64,000 nt of DNA from Lentzea jiangxiensis. GTDB taxonomy: Bacteria > Actinomycetota > Actinomycetes > Mycobacteriales > Pseudonocardiaceae. Shown piece after piece: positions 1-8,781 of this stretch; the first letter of the stretch is position 1, and each line of letters starts with the position of its first letter. The notes below the pieces were generated by a model. It was not told the origin of the DNA. It was given only the letters and a program-made list of their open reading frames with translations, and searched no databases. The stretch lies in assembly GCF_900104175.1 (NCBI RefSeq), contig NZ_FNIX01000008.1, positions 1 through 64,000 on the forward strand. Reading direction: 5' to 3'. The position numbers and the translations under genes were made by a program.

Positions 1-252
1 TCCCCCGCTCCATTTTGGGTCCAGCGCGTCGAACCCCCGCTCGTTGAACGCGTGGATCACATCACGCACATAGTCGGCGCTGACCTGCATCAACGACGTG
101 ATATCGCGGACGGTCTGCCCCTGGCTGGACATCAGTACCACGATCGCCCGACGTAACTTGACCGGGTTCTTCGCGGTCCGGCTGATCCGAGCCAGTTTCC
201 GGCCGTCTTCCATCGACAGCGGCCGGACGAACACTTCCGGACGACGAGCCAC
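1..252 (-). CDS. IS630-family transposase, N-terminal part (runs off window)
   Basis: Only the first 84 codons are inside the window; the gene continues past position 1. The reading begins VARRPEVFVRPLSMEDGRKL and contains the helix-turn-helix region with VRDITSLMQVSADYVRDVIH and the conserved FNERGFDALDPKW stretch, typical of the DNA-binding N-terminus of IS630/Tc1-type transposases. The GTG at 252 was chosen because a GGGAGG ribosome-binding site lies about six bases upstream; an in-frame GTG at 258 is too close to it. The catalytic DDE domain cannot be seen, so intactness is unknown. I could not identify a terminal inverted repeat between 253 and 338. Confidence 0.82.
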   Translation of the reverse strand, partial: MARRPEVFVRPLSMEDGRKLARISRTAKNPVKLRRAIVVLMSSQGQTVRDITSLMQVSADYVRDVIHAFNERGFDALDPKWSGG

Positions 253-338
253 AACCACCTCCCGCACTCGACATGCGGGACCAGCCTGCCGGTCAGCCCA
301 GAAGACCGATTACCGGGTCAACGTTCTGGGACGAGCCA

Positions 339-701
339 CTAGGCGGCGCTGTAGCCGGGGATGTCCTCCACGCGGTCGTACACCGGCAGACCGCGCTCAC
401 GGGCGATGCGCACGTCCTCGTCCGCGCCCGTCGACTCACCGGGCAGCCGCAGCACGGCGTCGCAGTGCCGGAGCAGGCGTTCCGCCGTCGGGTACAGGAT
501 CTCGGAGGCGACCGGGTCGGTCGGCGAGGTGCCGCCGGCGCCGCGCAGCACCGGCAGGGCGACCCATTCGCCGATCATCGGCACGTGGCCGCTGCGGAAG
601 ATCGGCCACGCCGCCTCCTCCAGCCGTTCGAGGTTGCGCGCCATCAGTGCGGGGTCGTCCCCGGTGCCCGAGCGGTAAGGCCCTGCGATCAGGATCAGCA
701 T
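339..701 (-). CDS. DUF4406-type small protein (nucleoside deoxyribosyltransferase-like fold)
   Basis: A 120-residue protein beginning MLILIAGPYRSGTGDDP. The IAGPYR start, the conserved region around GHVPMIGEWVALP, and the late segment LRLPGESTGADEDVRIARERG are what I associate with DUF4406 proteins, which share a fold with nucleoside 2-deoxyribosyltransferases. No biochemical role can be assigned. It is divergent from the DeoR-type regulator at 750 with only 48 bases between the two starts, so the two may share a control region; DeoR regulators often govern sugar-phosphate or nucleoside use, which would suit a nucleoside-related enzyme, but this is inference. Confidence 0.7.
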   Translation of the reverse strand: MLILIAGPYRSGTGDDPALMARNLERLEEAAWPIFRSGHVPMIGEWVALPVLRGAGGTSPTDPVASEILYPTAERLLRHCDAVLRLPGESTGADEDVRIARERGLPVYDRVEDIPGYSAA

Positions 702-749
702 GCTCCGACCATAATGTGCAAGACTCGGCAAAAACAAGGAGAAACGTGC

Positions 750-1490
750 ATGCTTGCCGCCCAGCGCCGTGACCTGCTGCTCGAACGACTGCGCACCGAC
801 GGCCGGATCGTCGCCAAGGACTTGGCCGCCGAAGTCGGCCTCTCCGAGGACACGATCCGCCGCGACCTGCGCGATCTCGCGGCCGCGGGCCTCTGCCAAC
901 GCGTGTACGGCGGCGCTCTGCCCGTTTCTCCCGCTATCGCCGATTACGCCACGCGTCAGGGCGTCGAGGTCGACGGCAAGCAACGGGTCGCACGAGCGGC
1001 AGCGGCCTTGGTCGAACCCGGCAGCACCGTGATCCTCGACGGCGGCACGACGACTCTCGCGGTGGTGCGCGCGCTGCCGCTCGACCTCGAAGCCACGGTC
1101 GTCACGCACAGTCCGACGATCGCGAGTGCGTTGGAGGAGCACGGGAGCGTGGACGTCTACGTGATCGGAGGGCGGCTGTTCAAGCACTCGATGGTCGCGT
1201 GCGGTGCCGCTGCCGTGGAAGCCGCACGAGGCGTGCACGCGGACCTCTTCTTCCTCGGCGTCACGGGCGTGCATCCCGAAACGGGCCTCACGACGGGTGA
1301 CGCGGATGAGGCCGCGATGAAGCGCGCACTCGCCCACCAGGCCGCGGACACCTACGTGCTGGCCAGTTCGGAGAAGATCGGCACGGCCTCGCGGTTCTCC
1401 GTGCTGCCGTTCGGCGAGGTCGCCGGGGTGATCACGGACGCGGACAACGACGTCGTGGACGCCTTGGAGGTGCCGGTCATCAGGTGCTGA
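750..1490 (+). CDS. DeoR-family transcriptional regulator
   Basis: A 246-residue regulator with the usual DeoR layout. An N-terminal winged helix (residues 1-60) contains RRDLLLERLRTDGRIVAKDL and the recognition helix LSEDTIRRDLRDL. A C-terminal sugar-phosphate sensor domain has the ILDGGTTTLAVVRAL anion-binding loop and a late DEAAMKRAL segment. Length is normal. The ATG at 750 has AAGGAG nine bases upstream. It most likely represses nearby sugar-phosphate or nucleoside genes, with the divergent gene at 339-701 as the first candidate target. The downstream P450 is separated by about 110 bases. Confidence 0.9.
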   Translation: MLAAQRRDLLLERLRTDGRIVAKDLAAEVGLSEDTIRRDLRDLAAAGLCQRVYGGALPVSPAIADYATRQGVEVDGKQRVARAAAALVEPGSTVILDGGTTTLAVVRALPLDLEATVVTHSPTIASALEEHGSVDVYVIGGRLFKHSMVACGAAAVEAARGVHADLFFLGVTGVHPETGLTTGDADEAAMKRALAHQAADTYVLASSEKIGTASRFSVLPFGEVAGVITDADNDVVDALEVPVIRC

Positions 1491-1600
1491 TCCGCGGGTG
1501 CGGCGTTCCTCCGGCAGCACACCGTCCCCAGTGGACGCCCGGTTCGCCGTCGGCGGTCGGAACCTTGACTCGGAGCGACCGGCTGGGCACGCTGCGAACC

Positions 1601-2914
1601 GTGACGAGCCTGGCTGAGGAGCACGTCAAACCGGCGGTGCGCTGGAGCATCGGCCACGCGCTGCCGCGTGCCGTGCTGCGGCTGGCCGCCCGCCGCGGCG
1701 ACCTGCAGGGCCGCATCACCGTCGAGGCCTCCACCGGCGCCGACCTGACGGGCCTGTTCGACGAGATCCGCGCCCGCGGCCCGCTCGCCGCCACGAAGGT
1801 CGGCCACACCACGACCCGGCACGAGGTCGTGAAGGCGGTGCTGTCGGACGACGCGTTCGTCACGGCACGCCCGCGGTTCGGCGCCGGCATCCTCGGCAAG
1901 CTGGCGGCCTGGTCCGCCACGGACGTCATGCACCCCGTGCAGCCGCCGTCGCTGCTGGCCGTCGAACCGCCCGCGCACACCCGCTACCGCAAGCTCGTCA
2001 CACGCGTGTTCACCGCCCGTGCGGTCGAACAGCTGCGCGCCCGCACCCAGGAGATCGCCGACGACCTGCTCGACGGCCTCGACCCCGCGAACCCGGTCGA
2101 CCTGATCGAGACGTACTGCGGCCTGCTGCCCGTGACCGTGATCAGCGAGATCCTCGGCGTGCCACCGGGTGAACGCGCGACGGTCCTCGCCCTCGGCGCG
2201 GCCGCCGCCCCGAGCCTCGACCTGGGCCTGTCGTGGCGGGTGTTCCGCGACGTCGAGTCCACGCTCACGTCGTTCGACACCTGGCTCACGCGTCACCTCG
2301 ACACCCTGCGCGAGAACCCCGGCGACACCCTGCTGAGCCGCCTGATCACCGCCCGCGAGGACGGCGAGGGCCTCACCGAACGCGAGCTCAAGGCGACCGC
2401 CGGGCTCGTGCTGGCCGCCGGCTTCGAGACGACGGTGAACCTGCTGGGCAACGGGATCTCGTTGCTCACCCGGCACCCCGAGCAGCTCGAAGCCCTCCGC
2501 GCCCGCCCGGAGCTGTGGGGCAACGCCGTCGACGAGGTGCTGCGGTACGACCCGCCGGTGCTGCTGACCGGCCGCATGTGCGCCCGCGACACGACGGTCG
2601 CGGGCGTGGGGGTCCGCCGCGGTCAGCTCGTCACGACCGTCCTCGCCGGCGCGAACCGCGACCCGTCGGTCTTCGAGGACCCGCACGCGTTCGACGTGAG
2701 CCGCCCGAACGCCCGCGACCACGTCTCCTTCGGCGCGGGCCGCCACTACTGCCTGGGCGCCCAGCTCGCCCGCATGGAGGGCGAGATCGGCCTGCGGACG
2801 ATCTTCGAGCGCTTCCCCGGCCTCGCACCGCTCCCCGGCGCGCGCCGCCGTCCGACCCGCATCCTGCGCGGCTTCGAACGGCTGCCGGCGAGCCTCACCA
2901 AGCTCACCGGGTGA
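1601..2914 (+). CDS. Cytochrome P450
   Basis: A 437-residue bacterial P450. Visible motifs in order are the I-helix AGFETTVNLLGNG oxygen-activation segment, the K-helix EVLRYDPP (ExxR, about residue 312) and the heme loop SFGAGRHYCLGAQLAR, whose cysteine near residue 384 is the axial ligand. The GTG at 1601 (VTSLAEEHVKPAVRW) is preferred over an in-frame start at 1484 because the extra N-terminus has low-complexity, non-P450 character and would overlap the preceding gene. No ferredoxin or reductase gene is next to it, so electrons must come from elsewhere. Substrate is unknown. Confidence 0.88.
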   Translation: MTSLAEEHVKPAVRWSIGHALPRAVLRLAARRGDLQGRITVEASTGADLTGLFDEIRARGPLAATKVGHTTTRHEVVKAVLSDDAFVTARPRFGAGILGKLAAWSATDVMHPVQPPSLLAVEPPAHTRYRKLVTRVFTARAVEQLRARTQEIADDLLDGLDPANPVDLIETYCGLLPVTVISEILGVPPGERATVLALGAAAAPSLDLGLSWRVFRDVESTLTSFDTWLTRHLDTLRENPGDTLLSRLITAREDGEGLTERELKATAGLVLAAGFETTVNLLGNGISLLTRHPEQLEALRARPELWGNAVDEVLRYDPPVLLTGRMCARDTTVAGVGVRRGQLVTTVLAGANRDPSVFEDPHAFDVSRPNARDHVSFGAGRHYCLGAQLARMEGEIGLRTIFERFPGLAPLPGARRRPTRILRGFERLPASLTKLTG

Positions 2915-3152
2915 GTCGCACCCGAGTTCCTGTCGCTGCGGCGGCTGTGGTCGCTCGCCCGGCTGGACATGAGCCGCTTCGCCGGGCTTCTCACGTGCCA
3001 CGCCTGACGTGCGACGTTCGTAGTGAGCCGAACGGGGCATTTCCGCAACGGCGCGTCCTGAACGCCGTCCGACCTCCTCTAATCGGCATGACGGGCCCCT
3101 GCACCCGCGCGGCATGCGCGGGCATCGCCCGCTAGGGAGTGTTGGAGGAACA

Positions 3153-4871
3153 GTGTTCTTGCGTTCACGTTCTCGCCTGCGCACCGCGGCCATCGCCGCG
3201 GTCGTGGGCGCAGGCGTCCTCACGGTGGCGACCCCCGCCGCTGCGGCGCCTCTCGCGGGCACGCGCTCGTACCTCGTCATCACGGCGCCCGGTGCCACCG
3301 CCGGTGCCGCGTCGGCCGTCGCGGGCAACAGCGGCACGGTCTGGTCCACCTACGACGCGATCGGCGTCATCGTCGCGCACTCGGGTGCGGCCGACTTCGC
3401 CACGAAGATGCGTGCCGTCTCCGGTGTGCAGAAGGTCGGTGCCACGCGCACCAGCGACATCCCCGCCGAAGCCGCCAACCCGCCGATCCCCGCCGCTGCC
3501 TCGCAGGCCACGCCCGCGACCACGGAGCCGCTGCGCACGGACATGACCCAGATCGGCGCCGACAAGGCGTGGGCGGTCAACACCGGCTCGGCCGCCGTCA
3601 CGGTCGGCGTGCTCGACACGGGCGTCGACGACCTGCACGACGACCTCAAGGGGAACTTCGACGCCGCCAACTCCGCGTCGTGCGCCTACGGCAAGCTCGA
3701 CACGCGTGCGGGTTCGTGGCGTGACACGGACACCCACGGCACGCACGTCGCCGGCACGATCGCGGCGGCCAAGAACGGCCGCGGCATGGTCGGTGTGGCA
3801 CCGGGCGTGAAGATCGCCAGCGTGCGCATCGCCGAGAAGCCGTCCGGCCTGTTCTTCCCCGAGAACACCATCTGCGCCATGGTCTTCTCCGGTGACCGCG
3901 GCTTCGAGGTGACCAACAACAGCTACTACACCGACCCGTGGCTGTTCAACTGCCCGGACAACGCCGACCAGGACGCGATCCTGGAGGGCGTGAAGCGCGC
4001 CGTGGCCTACGCCGAGGGCAAGGGCGTGCTCAACGTCGCCGCCGCCGGCAACGAGAACTACAACCTCGCGAGCAAGTCCCGTGACGCGACGAGCCCGAAC
4101 GACTCCACCCCCGCGACGCGCACCGTCACCAACTCCTGCCTGAGCGTCCCGGCGGAGGTCTCCGGCGTCGTCAGCGTCGCGTCGATCACCTCGTCGAACG
4201 CCAAGTCGTCGTTCTCCAACTACGGCACCGAAAAGATCCACATCGCGGCGCCCGGCGACAGCGTCTACTCCACGGTCCCCGGCGGCCGCTACGGCACGAA
4301 GTCCGGCACGTCGATGGCGTCCCCGCACGTCGCGGGCGTCGCCGCGCTGCTCAAGTCGGTCGACCCCACCGCCACCCCGGCGCAGCTGCGCACGCTGCTC
4401 GCGACCCAGGCGGACGACCTGACCTGCTCCGACACCCGGTGCAGCGGCACCACGGCGAAGAACAACTTCTTCGGCGAGGGCCGCGTCGACGCGCTGGCCG
4501 CGGTCGGGACCGGCACGCCTCCCGGCGGCGGCTCGTTCGAGAACACGGACGACGTGGCCATCCCGGACGCCGGCGCCGCTGTGACCAGCTCCGTCACGGT
4601 CTCCGGCATCACCGGCAACGCCCCGGCGACGCTGAAGGTCGACGTCAACATCGTGCACACCTACCGCGGTGACCTGGTCATCGACCTGATCGCCCCGGAC
4701 GGCACGGCGTTCCGGCTCAAGGGCTCGGGCAACGACTCCGCCGACAACGTGGTGACGACCTACCCGGTCAACGCCTCCGGTGAAGTCGCGAACGGCACGT
4801 GGAAGCTGCAGGTCCAGGACGTGGCACGGGCCGACACCGGCTACATCAACTCCTGGAAGCTCACCTTCTGA
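3153..4871 (+). CDS. Secreted subtilisin-like serine protease (S8) with P-domain
   Basis: A 572-residue exported protease. The N-terminus has a basic stretch (RSRSRLR), a hydrophobic core (TAAIAAVVGAGVLTVA) and a PAAAAP cleavage region, a normal Sec signal. A propeptide follows, then the peptidase S8 domain with the catalytic triad: Asp in GVLDTGVDD (about residue 154), His in HGTHVAGTIAA (about 194) and Ser in GTSMASPHVAG (about 386). The last 110 residues, with the VDVNIVHTYRGDLVIDL segment, form a proprotein-convertase P-type beta domain. GGAGG at 3144-3148 sets the GTG at 3153. Intergenic 2915-3152 shows no gene and presumably carries its promoter. Likely role is extracellular protein digestion. 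Confidence 0.93.
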   Translation: MFLRSRSRLRTAAIAAVVGAGVLTVATPAAAAPLAGTRSYLVITAPGATAGAASAVAGNSGTVWSTYDAIGVIVAHSGAADFATKMRAVSGVQKVGATRTSDIPAEAANPPIPAAASQATPATTEPLRTDMTQIGADKAWAVNTGSAAVTVGVLDTGVDDLHDDLKGNFDAANSASCAYGKLDTRAGSWRDTDTHGTHVAGTIAAAKNGRGMVGVAPGVKIASVRIAEKPSGLFFPENTICAMVFSGDRGFEVTNNSYYTDPWLFNCPDNADQDAILEGVKRAVAYAEGKGVLNVAAAGNENYNLASKSRDATSPNDSTPATRTVTNSCLSVPAEVSGVVSVASITSSNAKSSFSNYGTEKIHIAAPGDSVYSTVPGGRYGTKSGTSMASPHVAGVAALLKSVDPTATPAQLRTLLATQADDLTCSDTRCSGTTAKNNFFGEGRVDALAAVGTGTPPGGGSFENTDDVAIPDAGAAVTSSVTVSGITGNAPATLKVDVNIVHTYRGDLVIDLIAPDGTAFRLKGSGNDSADNVVTTYPVNASGEVANGTWKLQVQDVARADTGYINSWKLTF

Positions 4872-4938
4872 TCGGCAAACGGACGAACCTCGGCGGCCGC
4901 GGCTAACCCCGGTCCCCGCCCGCAGCGATAGCAGTGAC

Positions 4939-5568
4939 GTGGAACCGGATCTGTGGTCGGTGGCCGCCGAGGCCCTCGACGAGGACGAGCACGCCCTGGT
5001 GATGGCGCGGCTGGCGGGCACCGTCGTGCAGCCCGGCCAGACCGCGCGGCTCGCCAGGGGTGAGCGCGACGTCGTGTTCCTGCTGCCCGATCGGCTGGTG
5101 CTCGTGCGGCCCGAGCCGTTCTGGACGGGCTCGTACGACCGCGGGGAGGTGGTGCGGATCATCCTCGCCGCCGGTCACGTCCAGTTCGACCTGACCGGCG
5201 GCGACAGCCTCGAGTTCTGGATCGACACCGGCCTCTCCCCCGCCGAGCCGTTCGTGGAGCAGGCGGAGGTCTGGCTCGCCCCGCGCAAGAGCTCCCCGGG
5301 CGGCGCGGTCATCGGCTTCGGCCTCGCGATCGTGCTCGCGGTGCTGTTCGTCCTCGGCCCGGTCGACCTCGTGCCCGCCGACGACCGGCTCACCGTGAAG
5401 TCGAGCTGCGGCGACTTCCTCCGCGCGGGCGTCGACGAGCAGGCCGAGCTGCTCCGGCGGCTCTTCGGACAGGCCGAGGCGGACAAGCCGATCACGCTCG
5501 ACGCGTCCCGCAAGCACTGCGGCGAGAACAACGGCGCGACGCTCGACTCGCTCGTCACCGGGAAATGA
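4939..5568 (+). CDS. Hypothetical single-pass membrane protein
   Basis: A 209-residue protein of unknown function. The first 120 residues look soluble and beta-rich (VVFLLPDRLVLVRPEPFW). One strong membrane segment, GGAVIGFGLAIVLAVLFVLG, follows near residue 130, then a C-terminal extracytoplasmic or cytoplasmic stretch with two cysteines (SSCGDFLRAG and RKHCGENNG) that could form a disulfide. The GTG at 4939 was chosen because the reading upstream overlaps the protease gene and looks non-coding. It ends 17 bases before the LysR gene. I do not recognise the family. Confidence 0.65.
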   Translation: MEPDLWSVAAEALDEDEHALVMARLAGTVVQPGQTARLARGERDVVFLLPDRLVLVRPEPFWTGSYDRGEVVRIILAAGHVQFDLTGGDSLEFWIDTGLSPAEPFVEQAEVWLAPRKSSPGGAVIGFGLAIVLAVLFVLGPVDLVPADDRLTVKSSCGDFLRAGVDEQAELLRRLFGQAEADKPITLDASRKHCGENNGATLDSLVTGK

Positions 5569-5584
5569 GCCCTACAGTGCGGGA

Positions 5585-6487
5585 GTGTTCGACACCCGCC
5601 AGCTAGAGGTCTTCGCGACGGTCGCCAGGACCGGCTCGTTCAGCGCCGCCGCCCGGCTGCTGCACTGCACGCAGCCGGCGGTGAGCCAGCAGATGCGCGC
5701 GCTGGAACGGCAGGTGGGCGGGCCGCTGTTCGTGCGCACCGGCCGGGGCCTGCACCTCACCGAGGCCGGGCGGATCCTCGCCGAACGCGGGTCGGACCTG
5801 CTCGACCGGCTCGCGACCACGCACCAGCAGGTCAGTGCGATCGCGACGCACGACATCGGCACCATCCGGATCTGCGCGTTCCCGAGCGCCAACGTCTCGC
5901 TCGTGCCCGCGGCGGCGGCGATCCTGGCCGAGGAGCGCCCCCACCTGCGGCTGGAGCTGGTCGAGCAGGAGCCGCCGGACTCGTTCGCGCTACTACGGCG
6001 CGGTGAGGTCGACCTGGTGCTGAGCTTCAGCTACCTGGACGAACCGCAGGACGAGGCCACCGTCAACGGCATGCTGACCGTGCCCCTGCTGCGCGAGCCG
6101 CTCGCGCTGCTCGTGCCCTCGGGGCACCGGCTGGCCGGCCGGGAGCGGGTGTCGCTGTCCGAGGCGGCGGAGGAACGCTGGATCGCCGGGTGCGTGCGGT
6201 GCCAGCGCGCGTTGCACCAGGCGTGCGGGGCGGCGGGGTTCGTGCCGGACATCACCTGCTCGACCGACGACAACCTGGCCATCCAGAGCCTCGTCACCGC
6301 AGGTCTGGGCGTCGCGCTCGTGCCGCGGCTGCTGCTGTCGTTCCTGCAGCACCCCGGGCTGACCGCGGTCCGCGTGGAGTCGGCGGCGCAACGGCTCACC
6401 TCGCTCTACACGTGGCCGGACCTGATCCGGCTGCCGATCATGCGCGCGACGGTGGACGCGTTGATCTCCGCTTCGGCCACGGCATAA
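5585..6487 (+). CDS. LysR-family transcriptional regulator
   Basis: A 300-residue LysR regulator. The N-terminal winged helix (residues 1-60) contains FDTRQLEVFATVARTGSFSA and the recognition helix TQPAVSQQMRALERQVG. The rest is the two-lobed substrate-binding domain, including TIRICAFPSANVSLVPAAA at the lobe start. Two cysteines lie in the segment WIAGCVRCQRALHQACG. It is read toward the YeiH-type exporter gene 69 bases downstream, which makes that gene and the cysteine dioxygenase its most likely targets; LysR proteins commonly control sulfur-compound genes. The GTG at 5585 gives the canonical family N-terminus. Confidence 0.92.
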   Translation: MFDTRQLEVFATVARTGSFSAAARLLHCTQPAVSQQMRALERQVGGPLFVRTGRGLHLTEAGRILAERGSDLLDRLATTHQQVSAIATHDIGTIRICAFPSANVSLVPAAAAILAEERPHLRLELVEQEPPDSFALLRRGEVDLVLSFSYLDEPQDEATVNGMLTVPLLREPLALLVPSGHRLAGRERVSLSEAAEERWIAGCVRCQRALHQACGAAGFVPDITCSTDDNLAIQSLVTAGLGVALVPRLLLSFLQHPGLTAVRVESAAQRLTSLYTWPDLIRLPIMRATVDALISASATA

Positions 6488-6556
6488 GCGCGTCTTATGG
6501 GCCCCCAAGAAATGGCCATCTACTGCCGATAGGTCGCACTGGCCATCGTTGTGGTC

Positions 6557-7552
6557 ATGGGGACCGTCAGGACCACACCGCGCACCACCGACTCCGTGCT
6601 GCCCGGCCTCGCCGTGGTGGCGGGCGGGGTCGCGGTCGCGATGGTCGTGTCCTGGCTGCAGCCGTCGATCAGCGCGCTGACGGTCGCGGTGCTGCTCGGC
6701 GCCGTCGTCGCCAACGTCGTGGCGCTGCCGCCGTCGGTCGCTCCCGGCATGAAGTTCGCCGGGCGCCGCCTGCTGCGCCTCGGGGTCGTGCTGCTCGGGC
6801 TGAAGCTGGTCTTCCACGACGTGCTGAAGCTCGGTTACGAGGTCCTGGCGCTCGCGGTCGTCGCGGTCGTGGTGACGTTCGTGACGACGCGCTGGCTCGG
6901 GCGGCTGCTCGGGGTGGGCGAGGGCCTGTCGCTGCTCATCGCGACCGGGTTCTCGATCTGCGGCGCCTCGGCCGTGGCCGCGATGAACAGCGTGCGGCAG
7001 CAGGACGAGGAGGACGTCGCCAAGGCGCTCGGCCTCGTGACGCTCTTCGGCACGGTCACGATGTTCGGCCTTCCCGCGCTGTTCCCGCTCACCGGCCTGA
7101 CCCCGGCGCAGTACGGGGTGTGGGCGGGCGGCAGCGTGCACGAGGTCGCGCAGGTCGTGGCGGCCGCGGGACCCGTCTCCGGCGCACTGGCCATCGCGGT
7201 GGCGGTGAAGCTGACGCGGGTCGTGCTGCTCGCGCCGATGCTCGCCGCGGTGAGCTTCGCCGAGCGCCTCAAGTACCCGGCGACCGGGCAACGCCCGCCG
7301 CTCGTGCCGTTGTTCGTGCTCGGCTTCCTGGCCATGGCGGCGGTCCGGGCGACCGGCCTGCTGCCCGAGACCGTGCTGTCGGTGGCGACGTTCGTGGACA
7401 ACGTGCTGCTGGCGGCCGGGATGTTCGCGCTCGGCACCGCGGTGCGCCTGCGCTCCCTGATCCGCTCCGGCCCCGCGGTGCTGCTGCTGGGCCTGCTCTC
7501 GACCGTGCTGATCGCCGTCCTGGTGCTGACTGGAACGGTGTTGATCAGCTGA
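6557..7552 (+). CDS. YeiH/UPF0324-family putative sulfate (anion) exporter
   Basis: About 331 residues with roughly ten hydrophobic segments, from LPGLAVVAGGVAVAMVVSWL to LLSTVLIAVLVLTGTVLIS. It carries the family's conserved SICGASAVAAMNSV and WAGGSVHEVAQVVAAAGPV motifs, which mark the YeiH/UPF0324 inner-membrane family usually annotated as a putative sulfate exporter. The substrate is not firmly established for the family. The start could be ATG 6557 or GTG 6551; neither has a clear ribosome-binding site. The LysR gene upstream and cysteine dioxygenase downstream support a role in disposing of oxidised sulfur made from cysteine. Confidence 0.88.
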   Translation: MGTVRTTPRTTDSVLPGLAVVAGGVAVAMVVSWLQPSISALTVAVLLGAVVANVVALPPSVAPGMKFAGRRLLRLGVVLLGLKLVFHDVLKLGYEVLALAVVAVVVTFVTTRWLGRLLGVGEGLSLLIATGFSICGASAVAAMNSVRQQDEEDVAKALGLVTLFGTVTMFGLPALFPLTGLTPAQYGVWAGGSVHEVAQVVAAAGPVSGALAIAVAVKLTRVVLLAPMLAAVSFAERLKYPATGQRPPLVPLFVLGFLAMAAVRATGLLPETVLSVATFVDNVLLAAGMFALGTAVRLRSLIRSGPAVLLLGLLSTVLIAVLVLTGTVLIS

Positions 7553-7572
7553 CCTCCGAGGAGGACCCGCTC

Positions 7573-8106
7573 GTGACGCACAGCCTGCTCTCCCCCACGG
7601 CCACGCTTCTGGTGGGCTCACTCCGAGCCGCGATCGCGCGCGGCGGTGACGACGAGACCGTCGCCGCGCGGGTGTCGGCGACGCTCGCCGGGCACCTCAC
7701 CGACCCGTTCCTGCTGAGCGCGGCGCAGCGCGAGCCCGACCCGGCCGCCTACCGCCAGCACGTCCTGCACGTCGAGCCGGACGGCAGCTTCTCGGTCGTC
7801 GCCCTGGTGTGGCTGCCGGGCCAGGAGACGTGCATCCACGACCACGTCTCGTGGTGCGTCGTCGGCACGTACGTCGGCGAGGAGGAAGAGACCACCTACC
7901 GGTTGCAGGGCGATCGGCTGGTCCCGTTGCGCGTCAACAAGACGCCGGAGGGCGTGGCCTCGTACCTGGTGCCGCCCGGCGACATCCACAAGGTGTGCAA
8001 CAACTCCAGCTCGGTCGCGATCTCGATCCACGTCTACGGTGCCGACGTGAGCGTGCTGGGCACGAGCATCCGGCGCCGCTACGACCTCCCGATCAGCGAG
8101 CGGTGA
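7573..8106 (+). CDS. Cysteine dioxygenase family protein (cupin)
   Basis: A 177-residue cupin of the cysteine dioxygenase (CDO) type, which oxidises cysteine thiol to cysteine sulfinate using non-heme iron. The iron ligands can be placed in the HDHVSWCVVGTYVGEE motif (the HxH pair plus the first cupin strand) and the later PPGDIHKVCNNSS motif that supplies the third histidine. Length is typical for bacterial thiol dioxygenases. A strong GAGGAGGA site at 7557-7564 precedes GTG 7573, and the gene begins 21 bases after the exporter stop, so the two are probably co-transcribed. Its 3' end overlaps the convergent TetR gene by 14 bases. The exact thiol substrate (cysteine, mercaptopropionate, cysteamine) cannot be told from sequence alone. 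Confidence 0.87.
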   Translation: MTHSLLSPTATLLVGSLRAAIARGGDDETVAARVSATLAGHLTDPFLLSAAQREPDPAAYRQHVLHVEPDGSFSVVALVWLPGQETCIHDHVSWCVVGTYVGEEEETTYRLQGDRLVPLRVNKTPEGVASYLVPPGDIHKVCNNSSSVAISIHVYGADVSVLGTSIRRRYDLPISER

Positions 8107-8707
8107 TGCCGCGCTCGATGGCGCCGGTGGCGAACTCGACCAGCTGAGCGGGCTTGACCCGGTTGATCCGCGCGCCCTGCAGCAGCAGGTCGTCGGCGAG
8201 GCCGATCAGCGAGTCCCAGACCCAGTGCGGCAGCGCGGGATCGTCGAGCAGCGTCTGCCCGGACGCCTCCGCGGTCTCGCGCAACGCCTTCGCGAGCGCC
8301 TTGAGCGTCTTGCGGTAGTCCGACGCCGACCCCGCGGCCTCCTTGCCGCGGCGGCCACCGGAGAGCACCTTGGCCTCCCACTGCGCCGCCGAACGGCCGA
8401 ACCGCCGCCAGAACTCGGTGACCTGGGGCTCGACCTCCTTCAGGACGCCCGCGACGCCGAGACTCCTGTCGACGGTGGCGAGGGTGTGCCGGATCTCGGC
8501 CAGGCGGCGTTGCATCAGCGCCGCGAACACGTCCTCCTTGCCGGAGAAGTACTGGTACACGGTGCCGGGGCTGACGCCGGCGCCGACCGCGATCGCGCGC
8601 ATGGTCAGGCCCGCGTAGCCCTGCTGCTCGAGGAGCAGCTCGGCGGACGACAGGATGTCGCGCCGCCTGCCTTCCGCGTCACCCCAGGCCGTTCGCTCGG
8701 TGCTCAC
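8093..8707 (-). CDS. TetR-family repressor, likely local regulator of the sulfation locus
   Basis: A 204-residue TetR protein. The N-terminal helix-turn-helix reads [20 protein letters not shown] then [19 protein letters not shown], with the conserved [14 protein letters not shown] turn; the rest is a helical ligand-binding domain. GTG 8707 ([14 protein letters not shown]) is chosen because the longer reading would run through the operator DNA. It is divergent from cysQ, and the 74-base gap between them holds two TGAAC-N3-GTTC palindromes. An identical copy of one palindrome lies before the DUF1214 operon at 12.1 kb, so this protein probably represses itself, cysQ-cysD-cysNC and the sulfotransferase operon. 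The ligand is unknown. Confidence 0.9.
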   Translation of the reverse strand: MSTERTAWGDAEGRRRDILSSAELLLEQQGYAGLTMRAIAVGAGVSPGTVYQYFSGKEDVFAALMQRRLAEIRHTLATVDRSLGVAGVLKEVEPQVTEFWRRFGRSAAQWEAKVLSGGRRGKEAAGSASDYRKTLKALAKALRETAEASGQTLLDDPALPHWVWDSLIGLADDLLLQGARINRVKPAQLVEFATGAIERGITAR

Positions 8708-8724
8708 GCCGTCCAGCCTAACGT

Positions 8725-8759
8725 TGAACAACGTTCAGAAGCATGTTGAACGTTGTTCG
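8725..8759. promoter_or_regulatory. Paired TetR-type operators between tetR and cysQ
   Basis: Two near-palindromes of the form TGAAC-N3-GTTC lie at 8725-8737 (TGAACAACGTTCA) and 8747-8759 (TGAACGTTGTTCG). The two also form one larger perfect inverted repeat, GAACAACGTTC at 8726-8736 against GAACGTTGTTC at 8748-8758, with an 11-base spacer. The position between divergent starts at 8707 and 8782 is classic for an autoregulating TetR protein. That this TetR binds here is inference. Confidence 0.75.
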
Positions 8760-8781
8760 GTTTGCTCCTACGCTCGGGTGC

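Noticed and set aside
1352..3349. A 665-codon open frame on the minus strand across the P450 gene
   Set aside because: It is antisense to a clear P450, has a low-complexity Arg/Ala/Gly-rich translation and no domain. Long antisense frames are a by-product of very high third-position GC; similar ones at 3165-5162 and 5993-7621 were rejected for the same reason.
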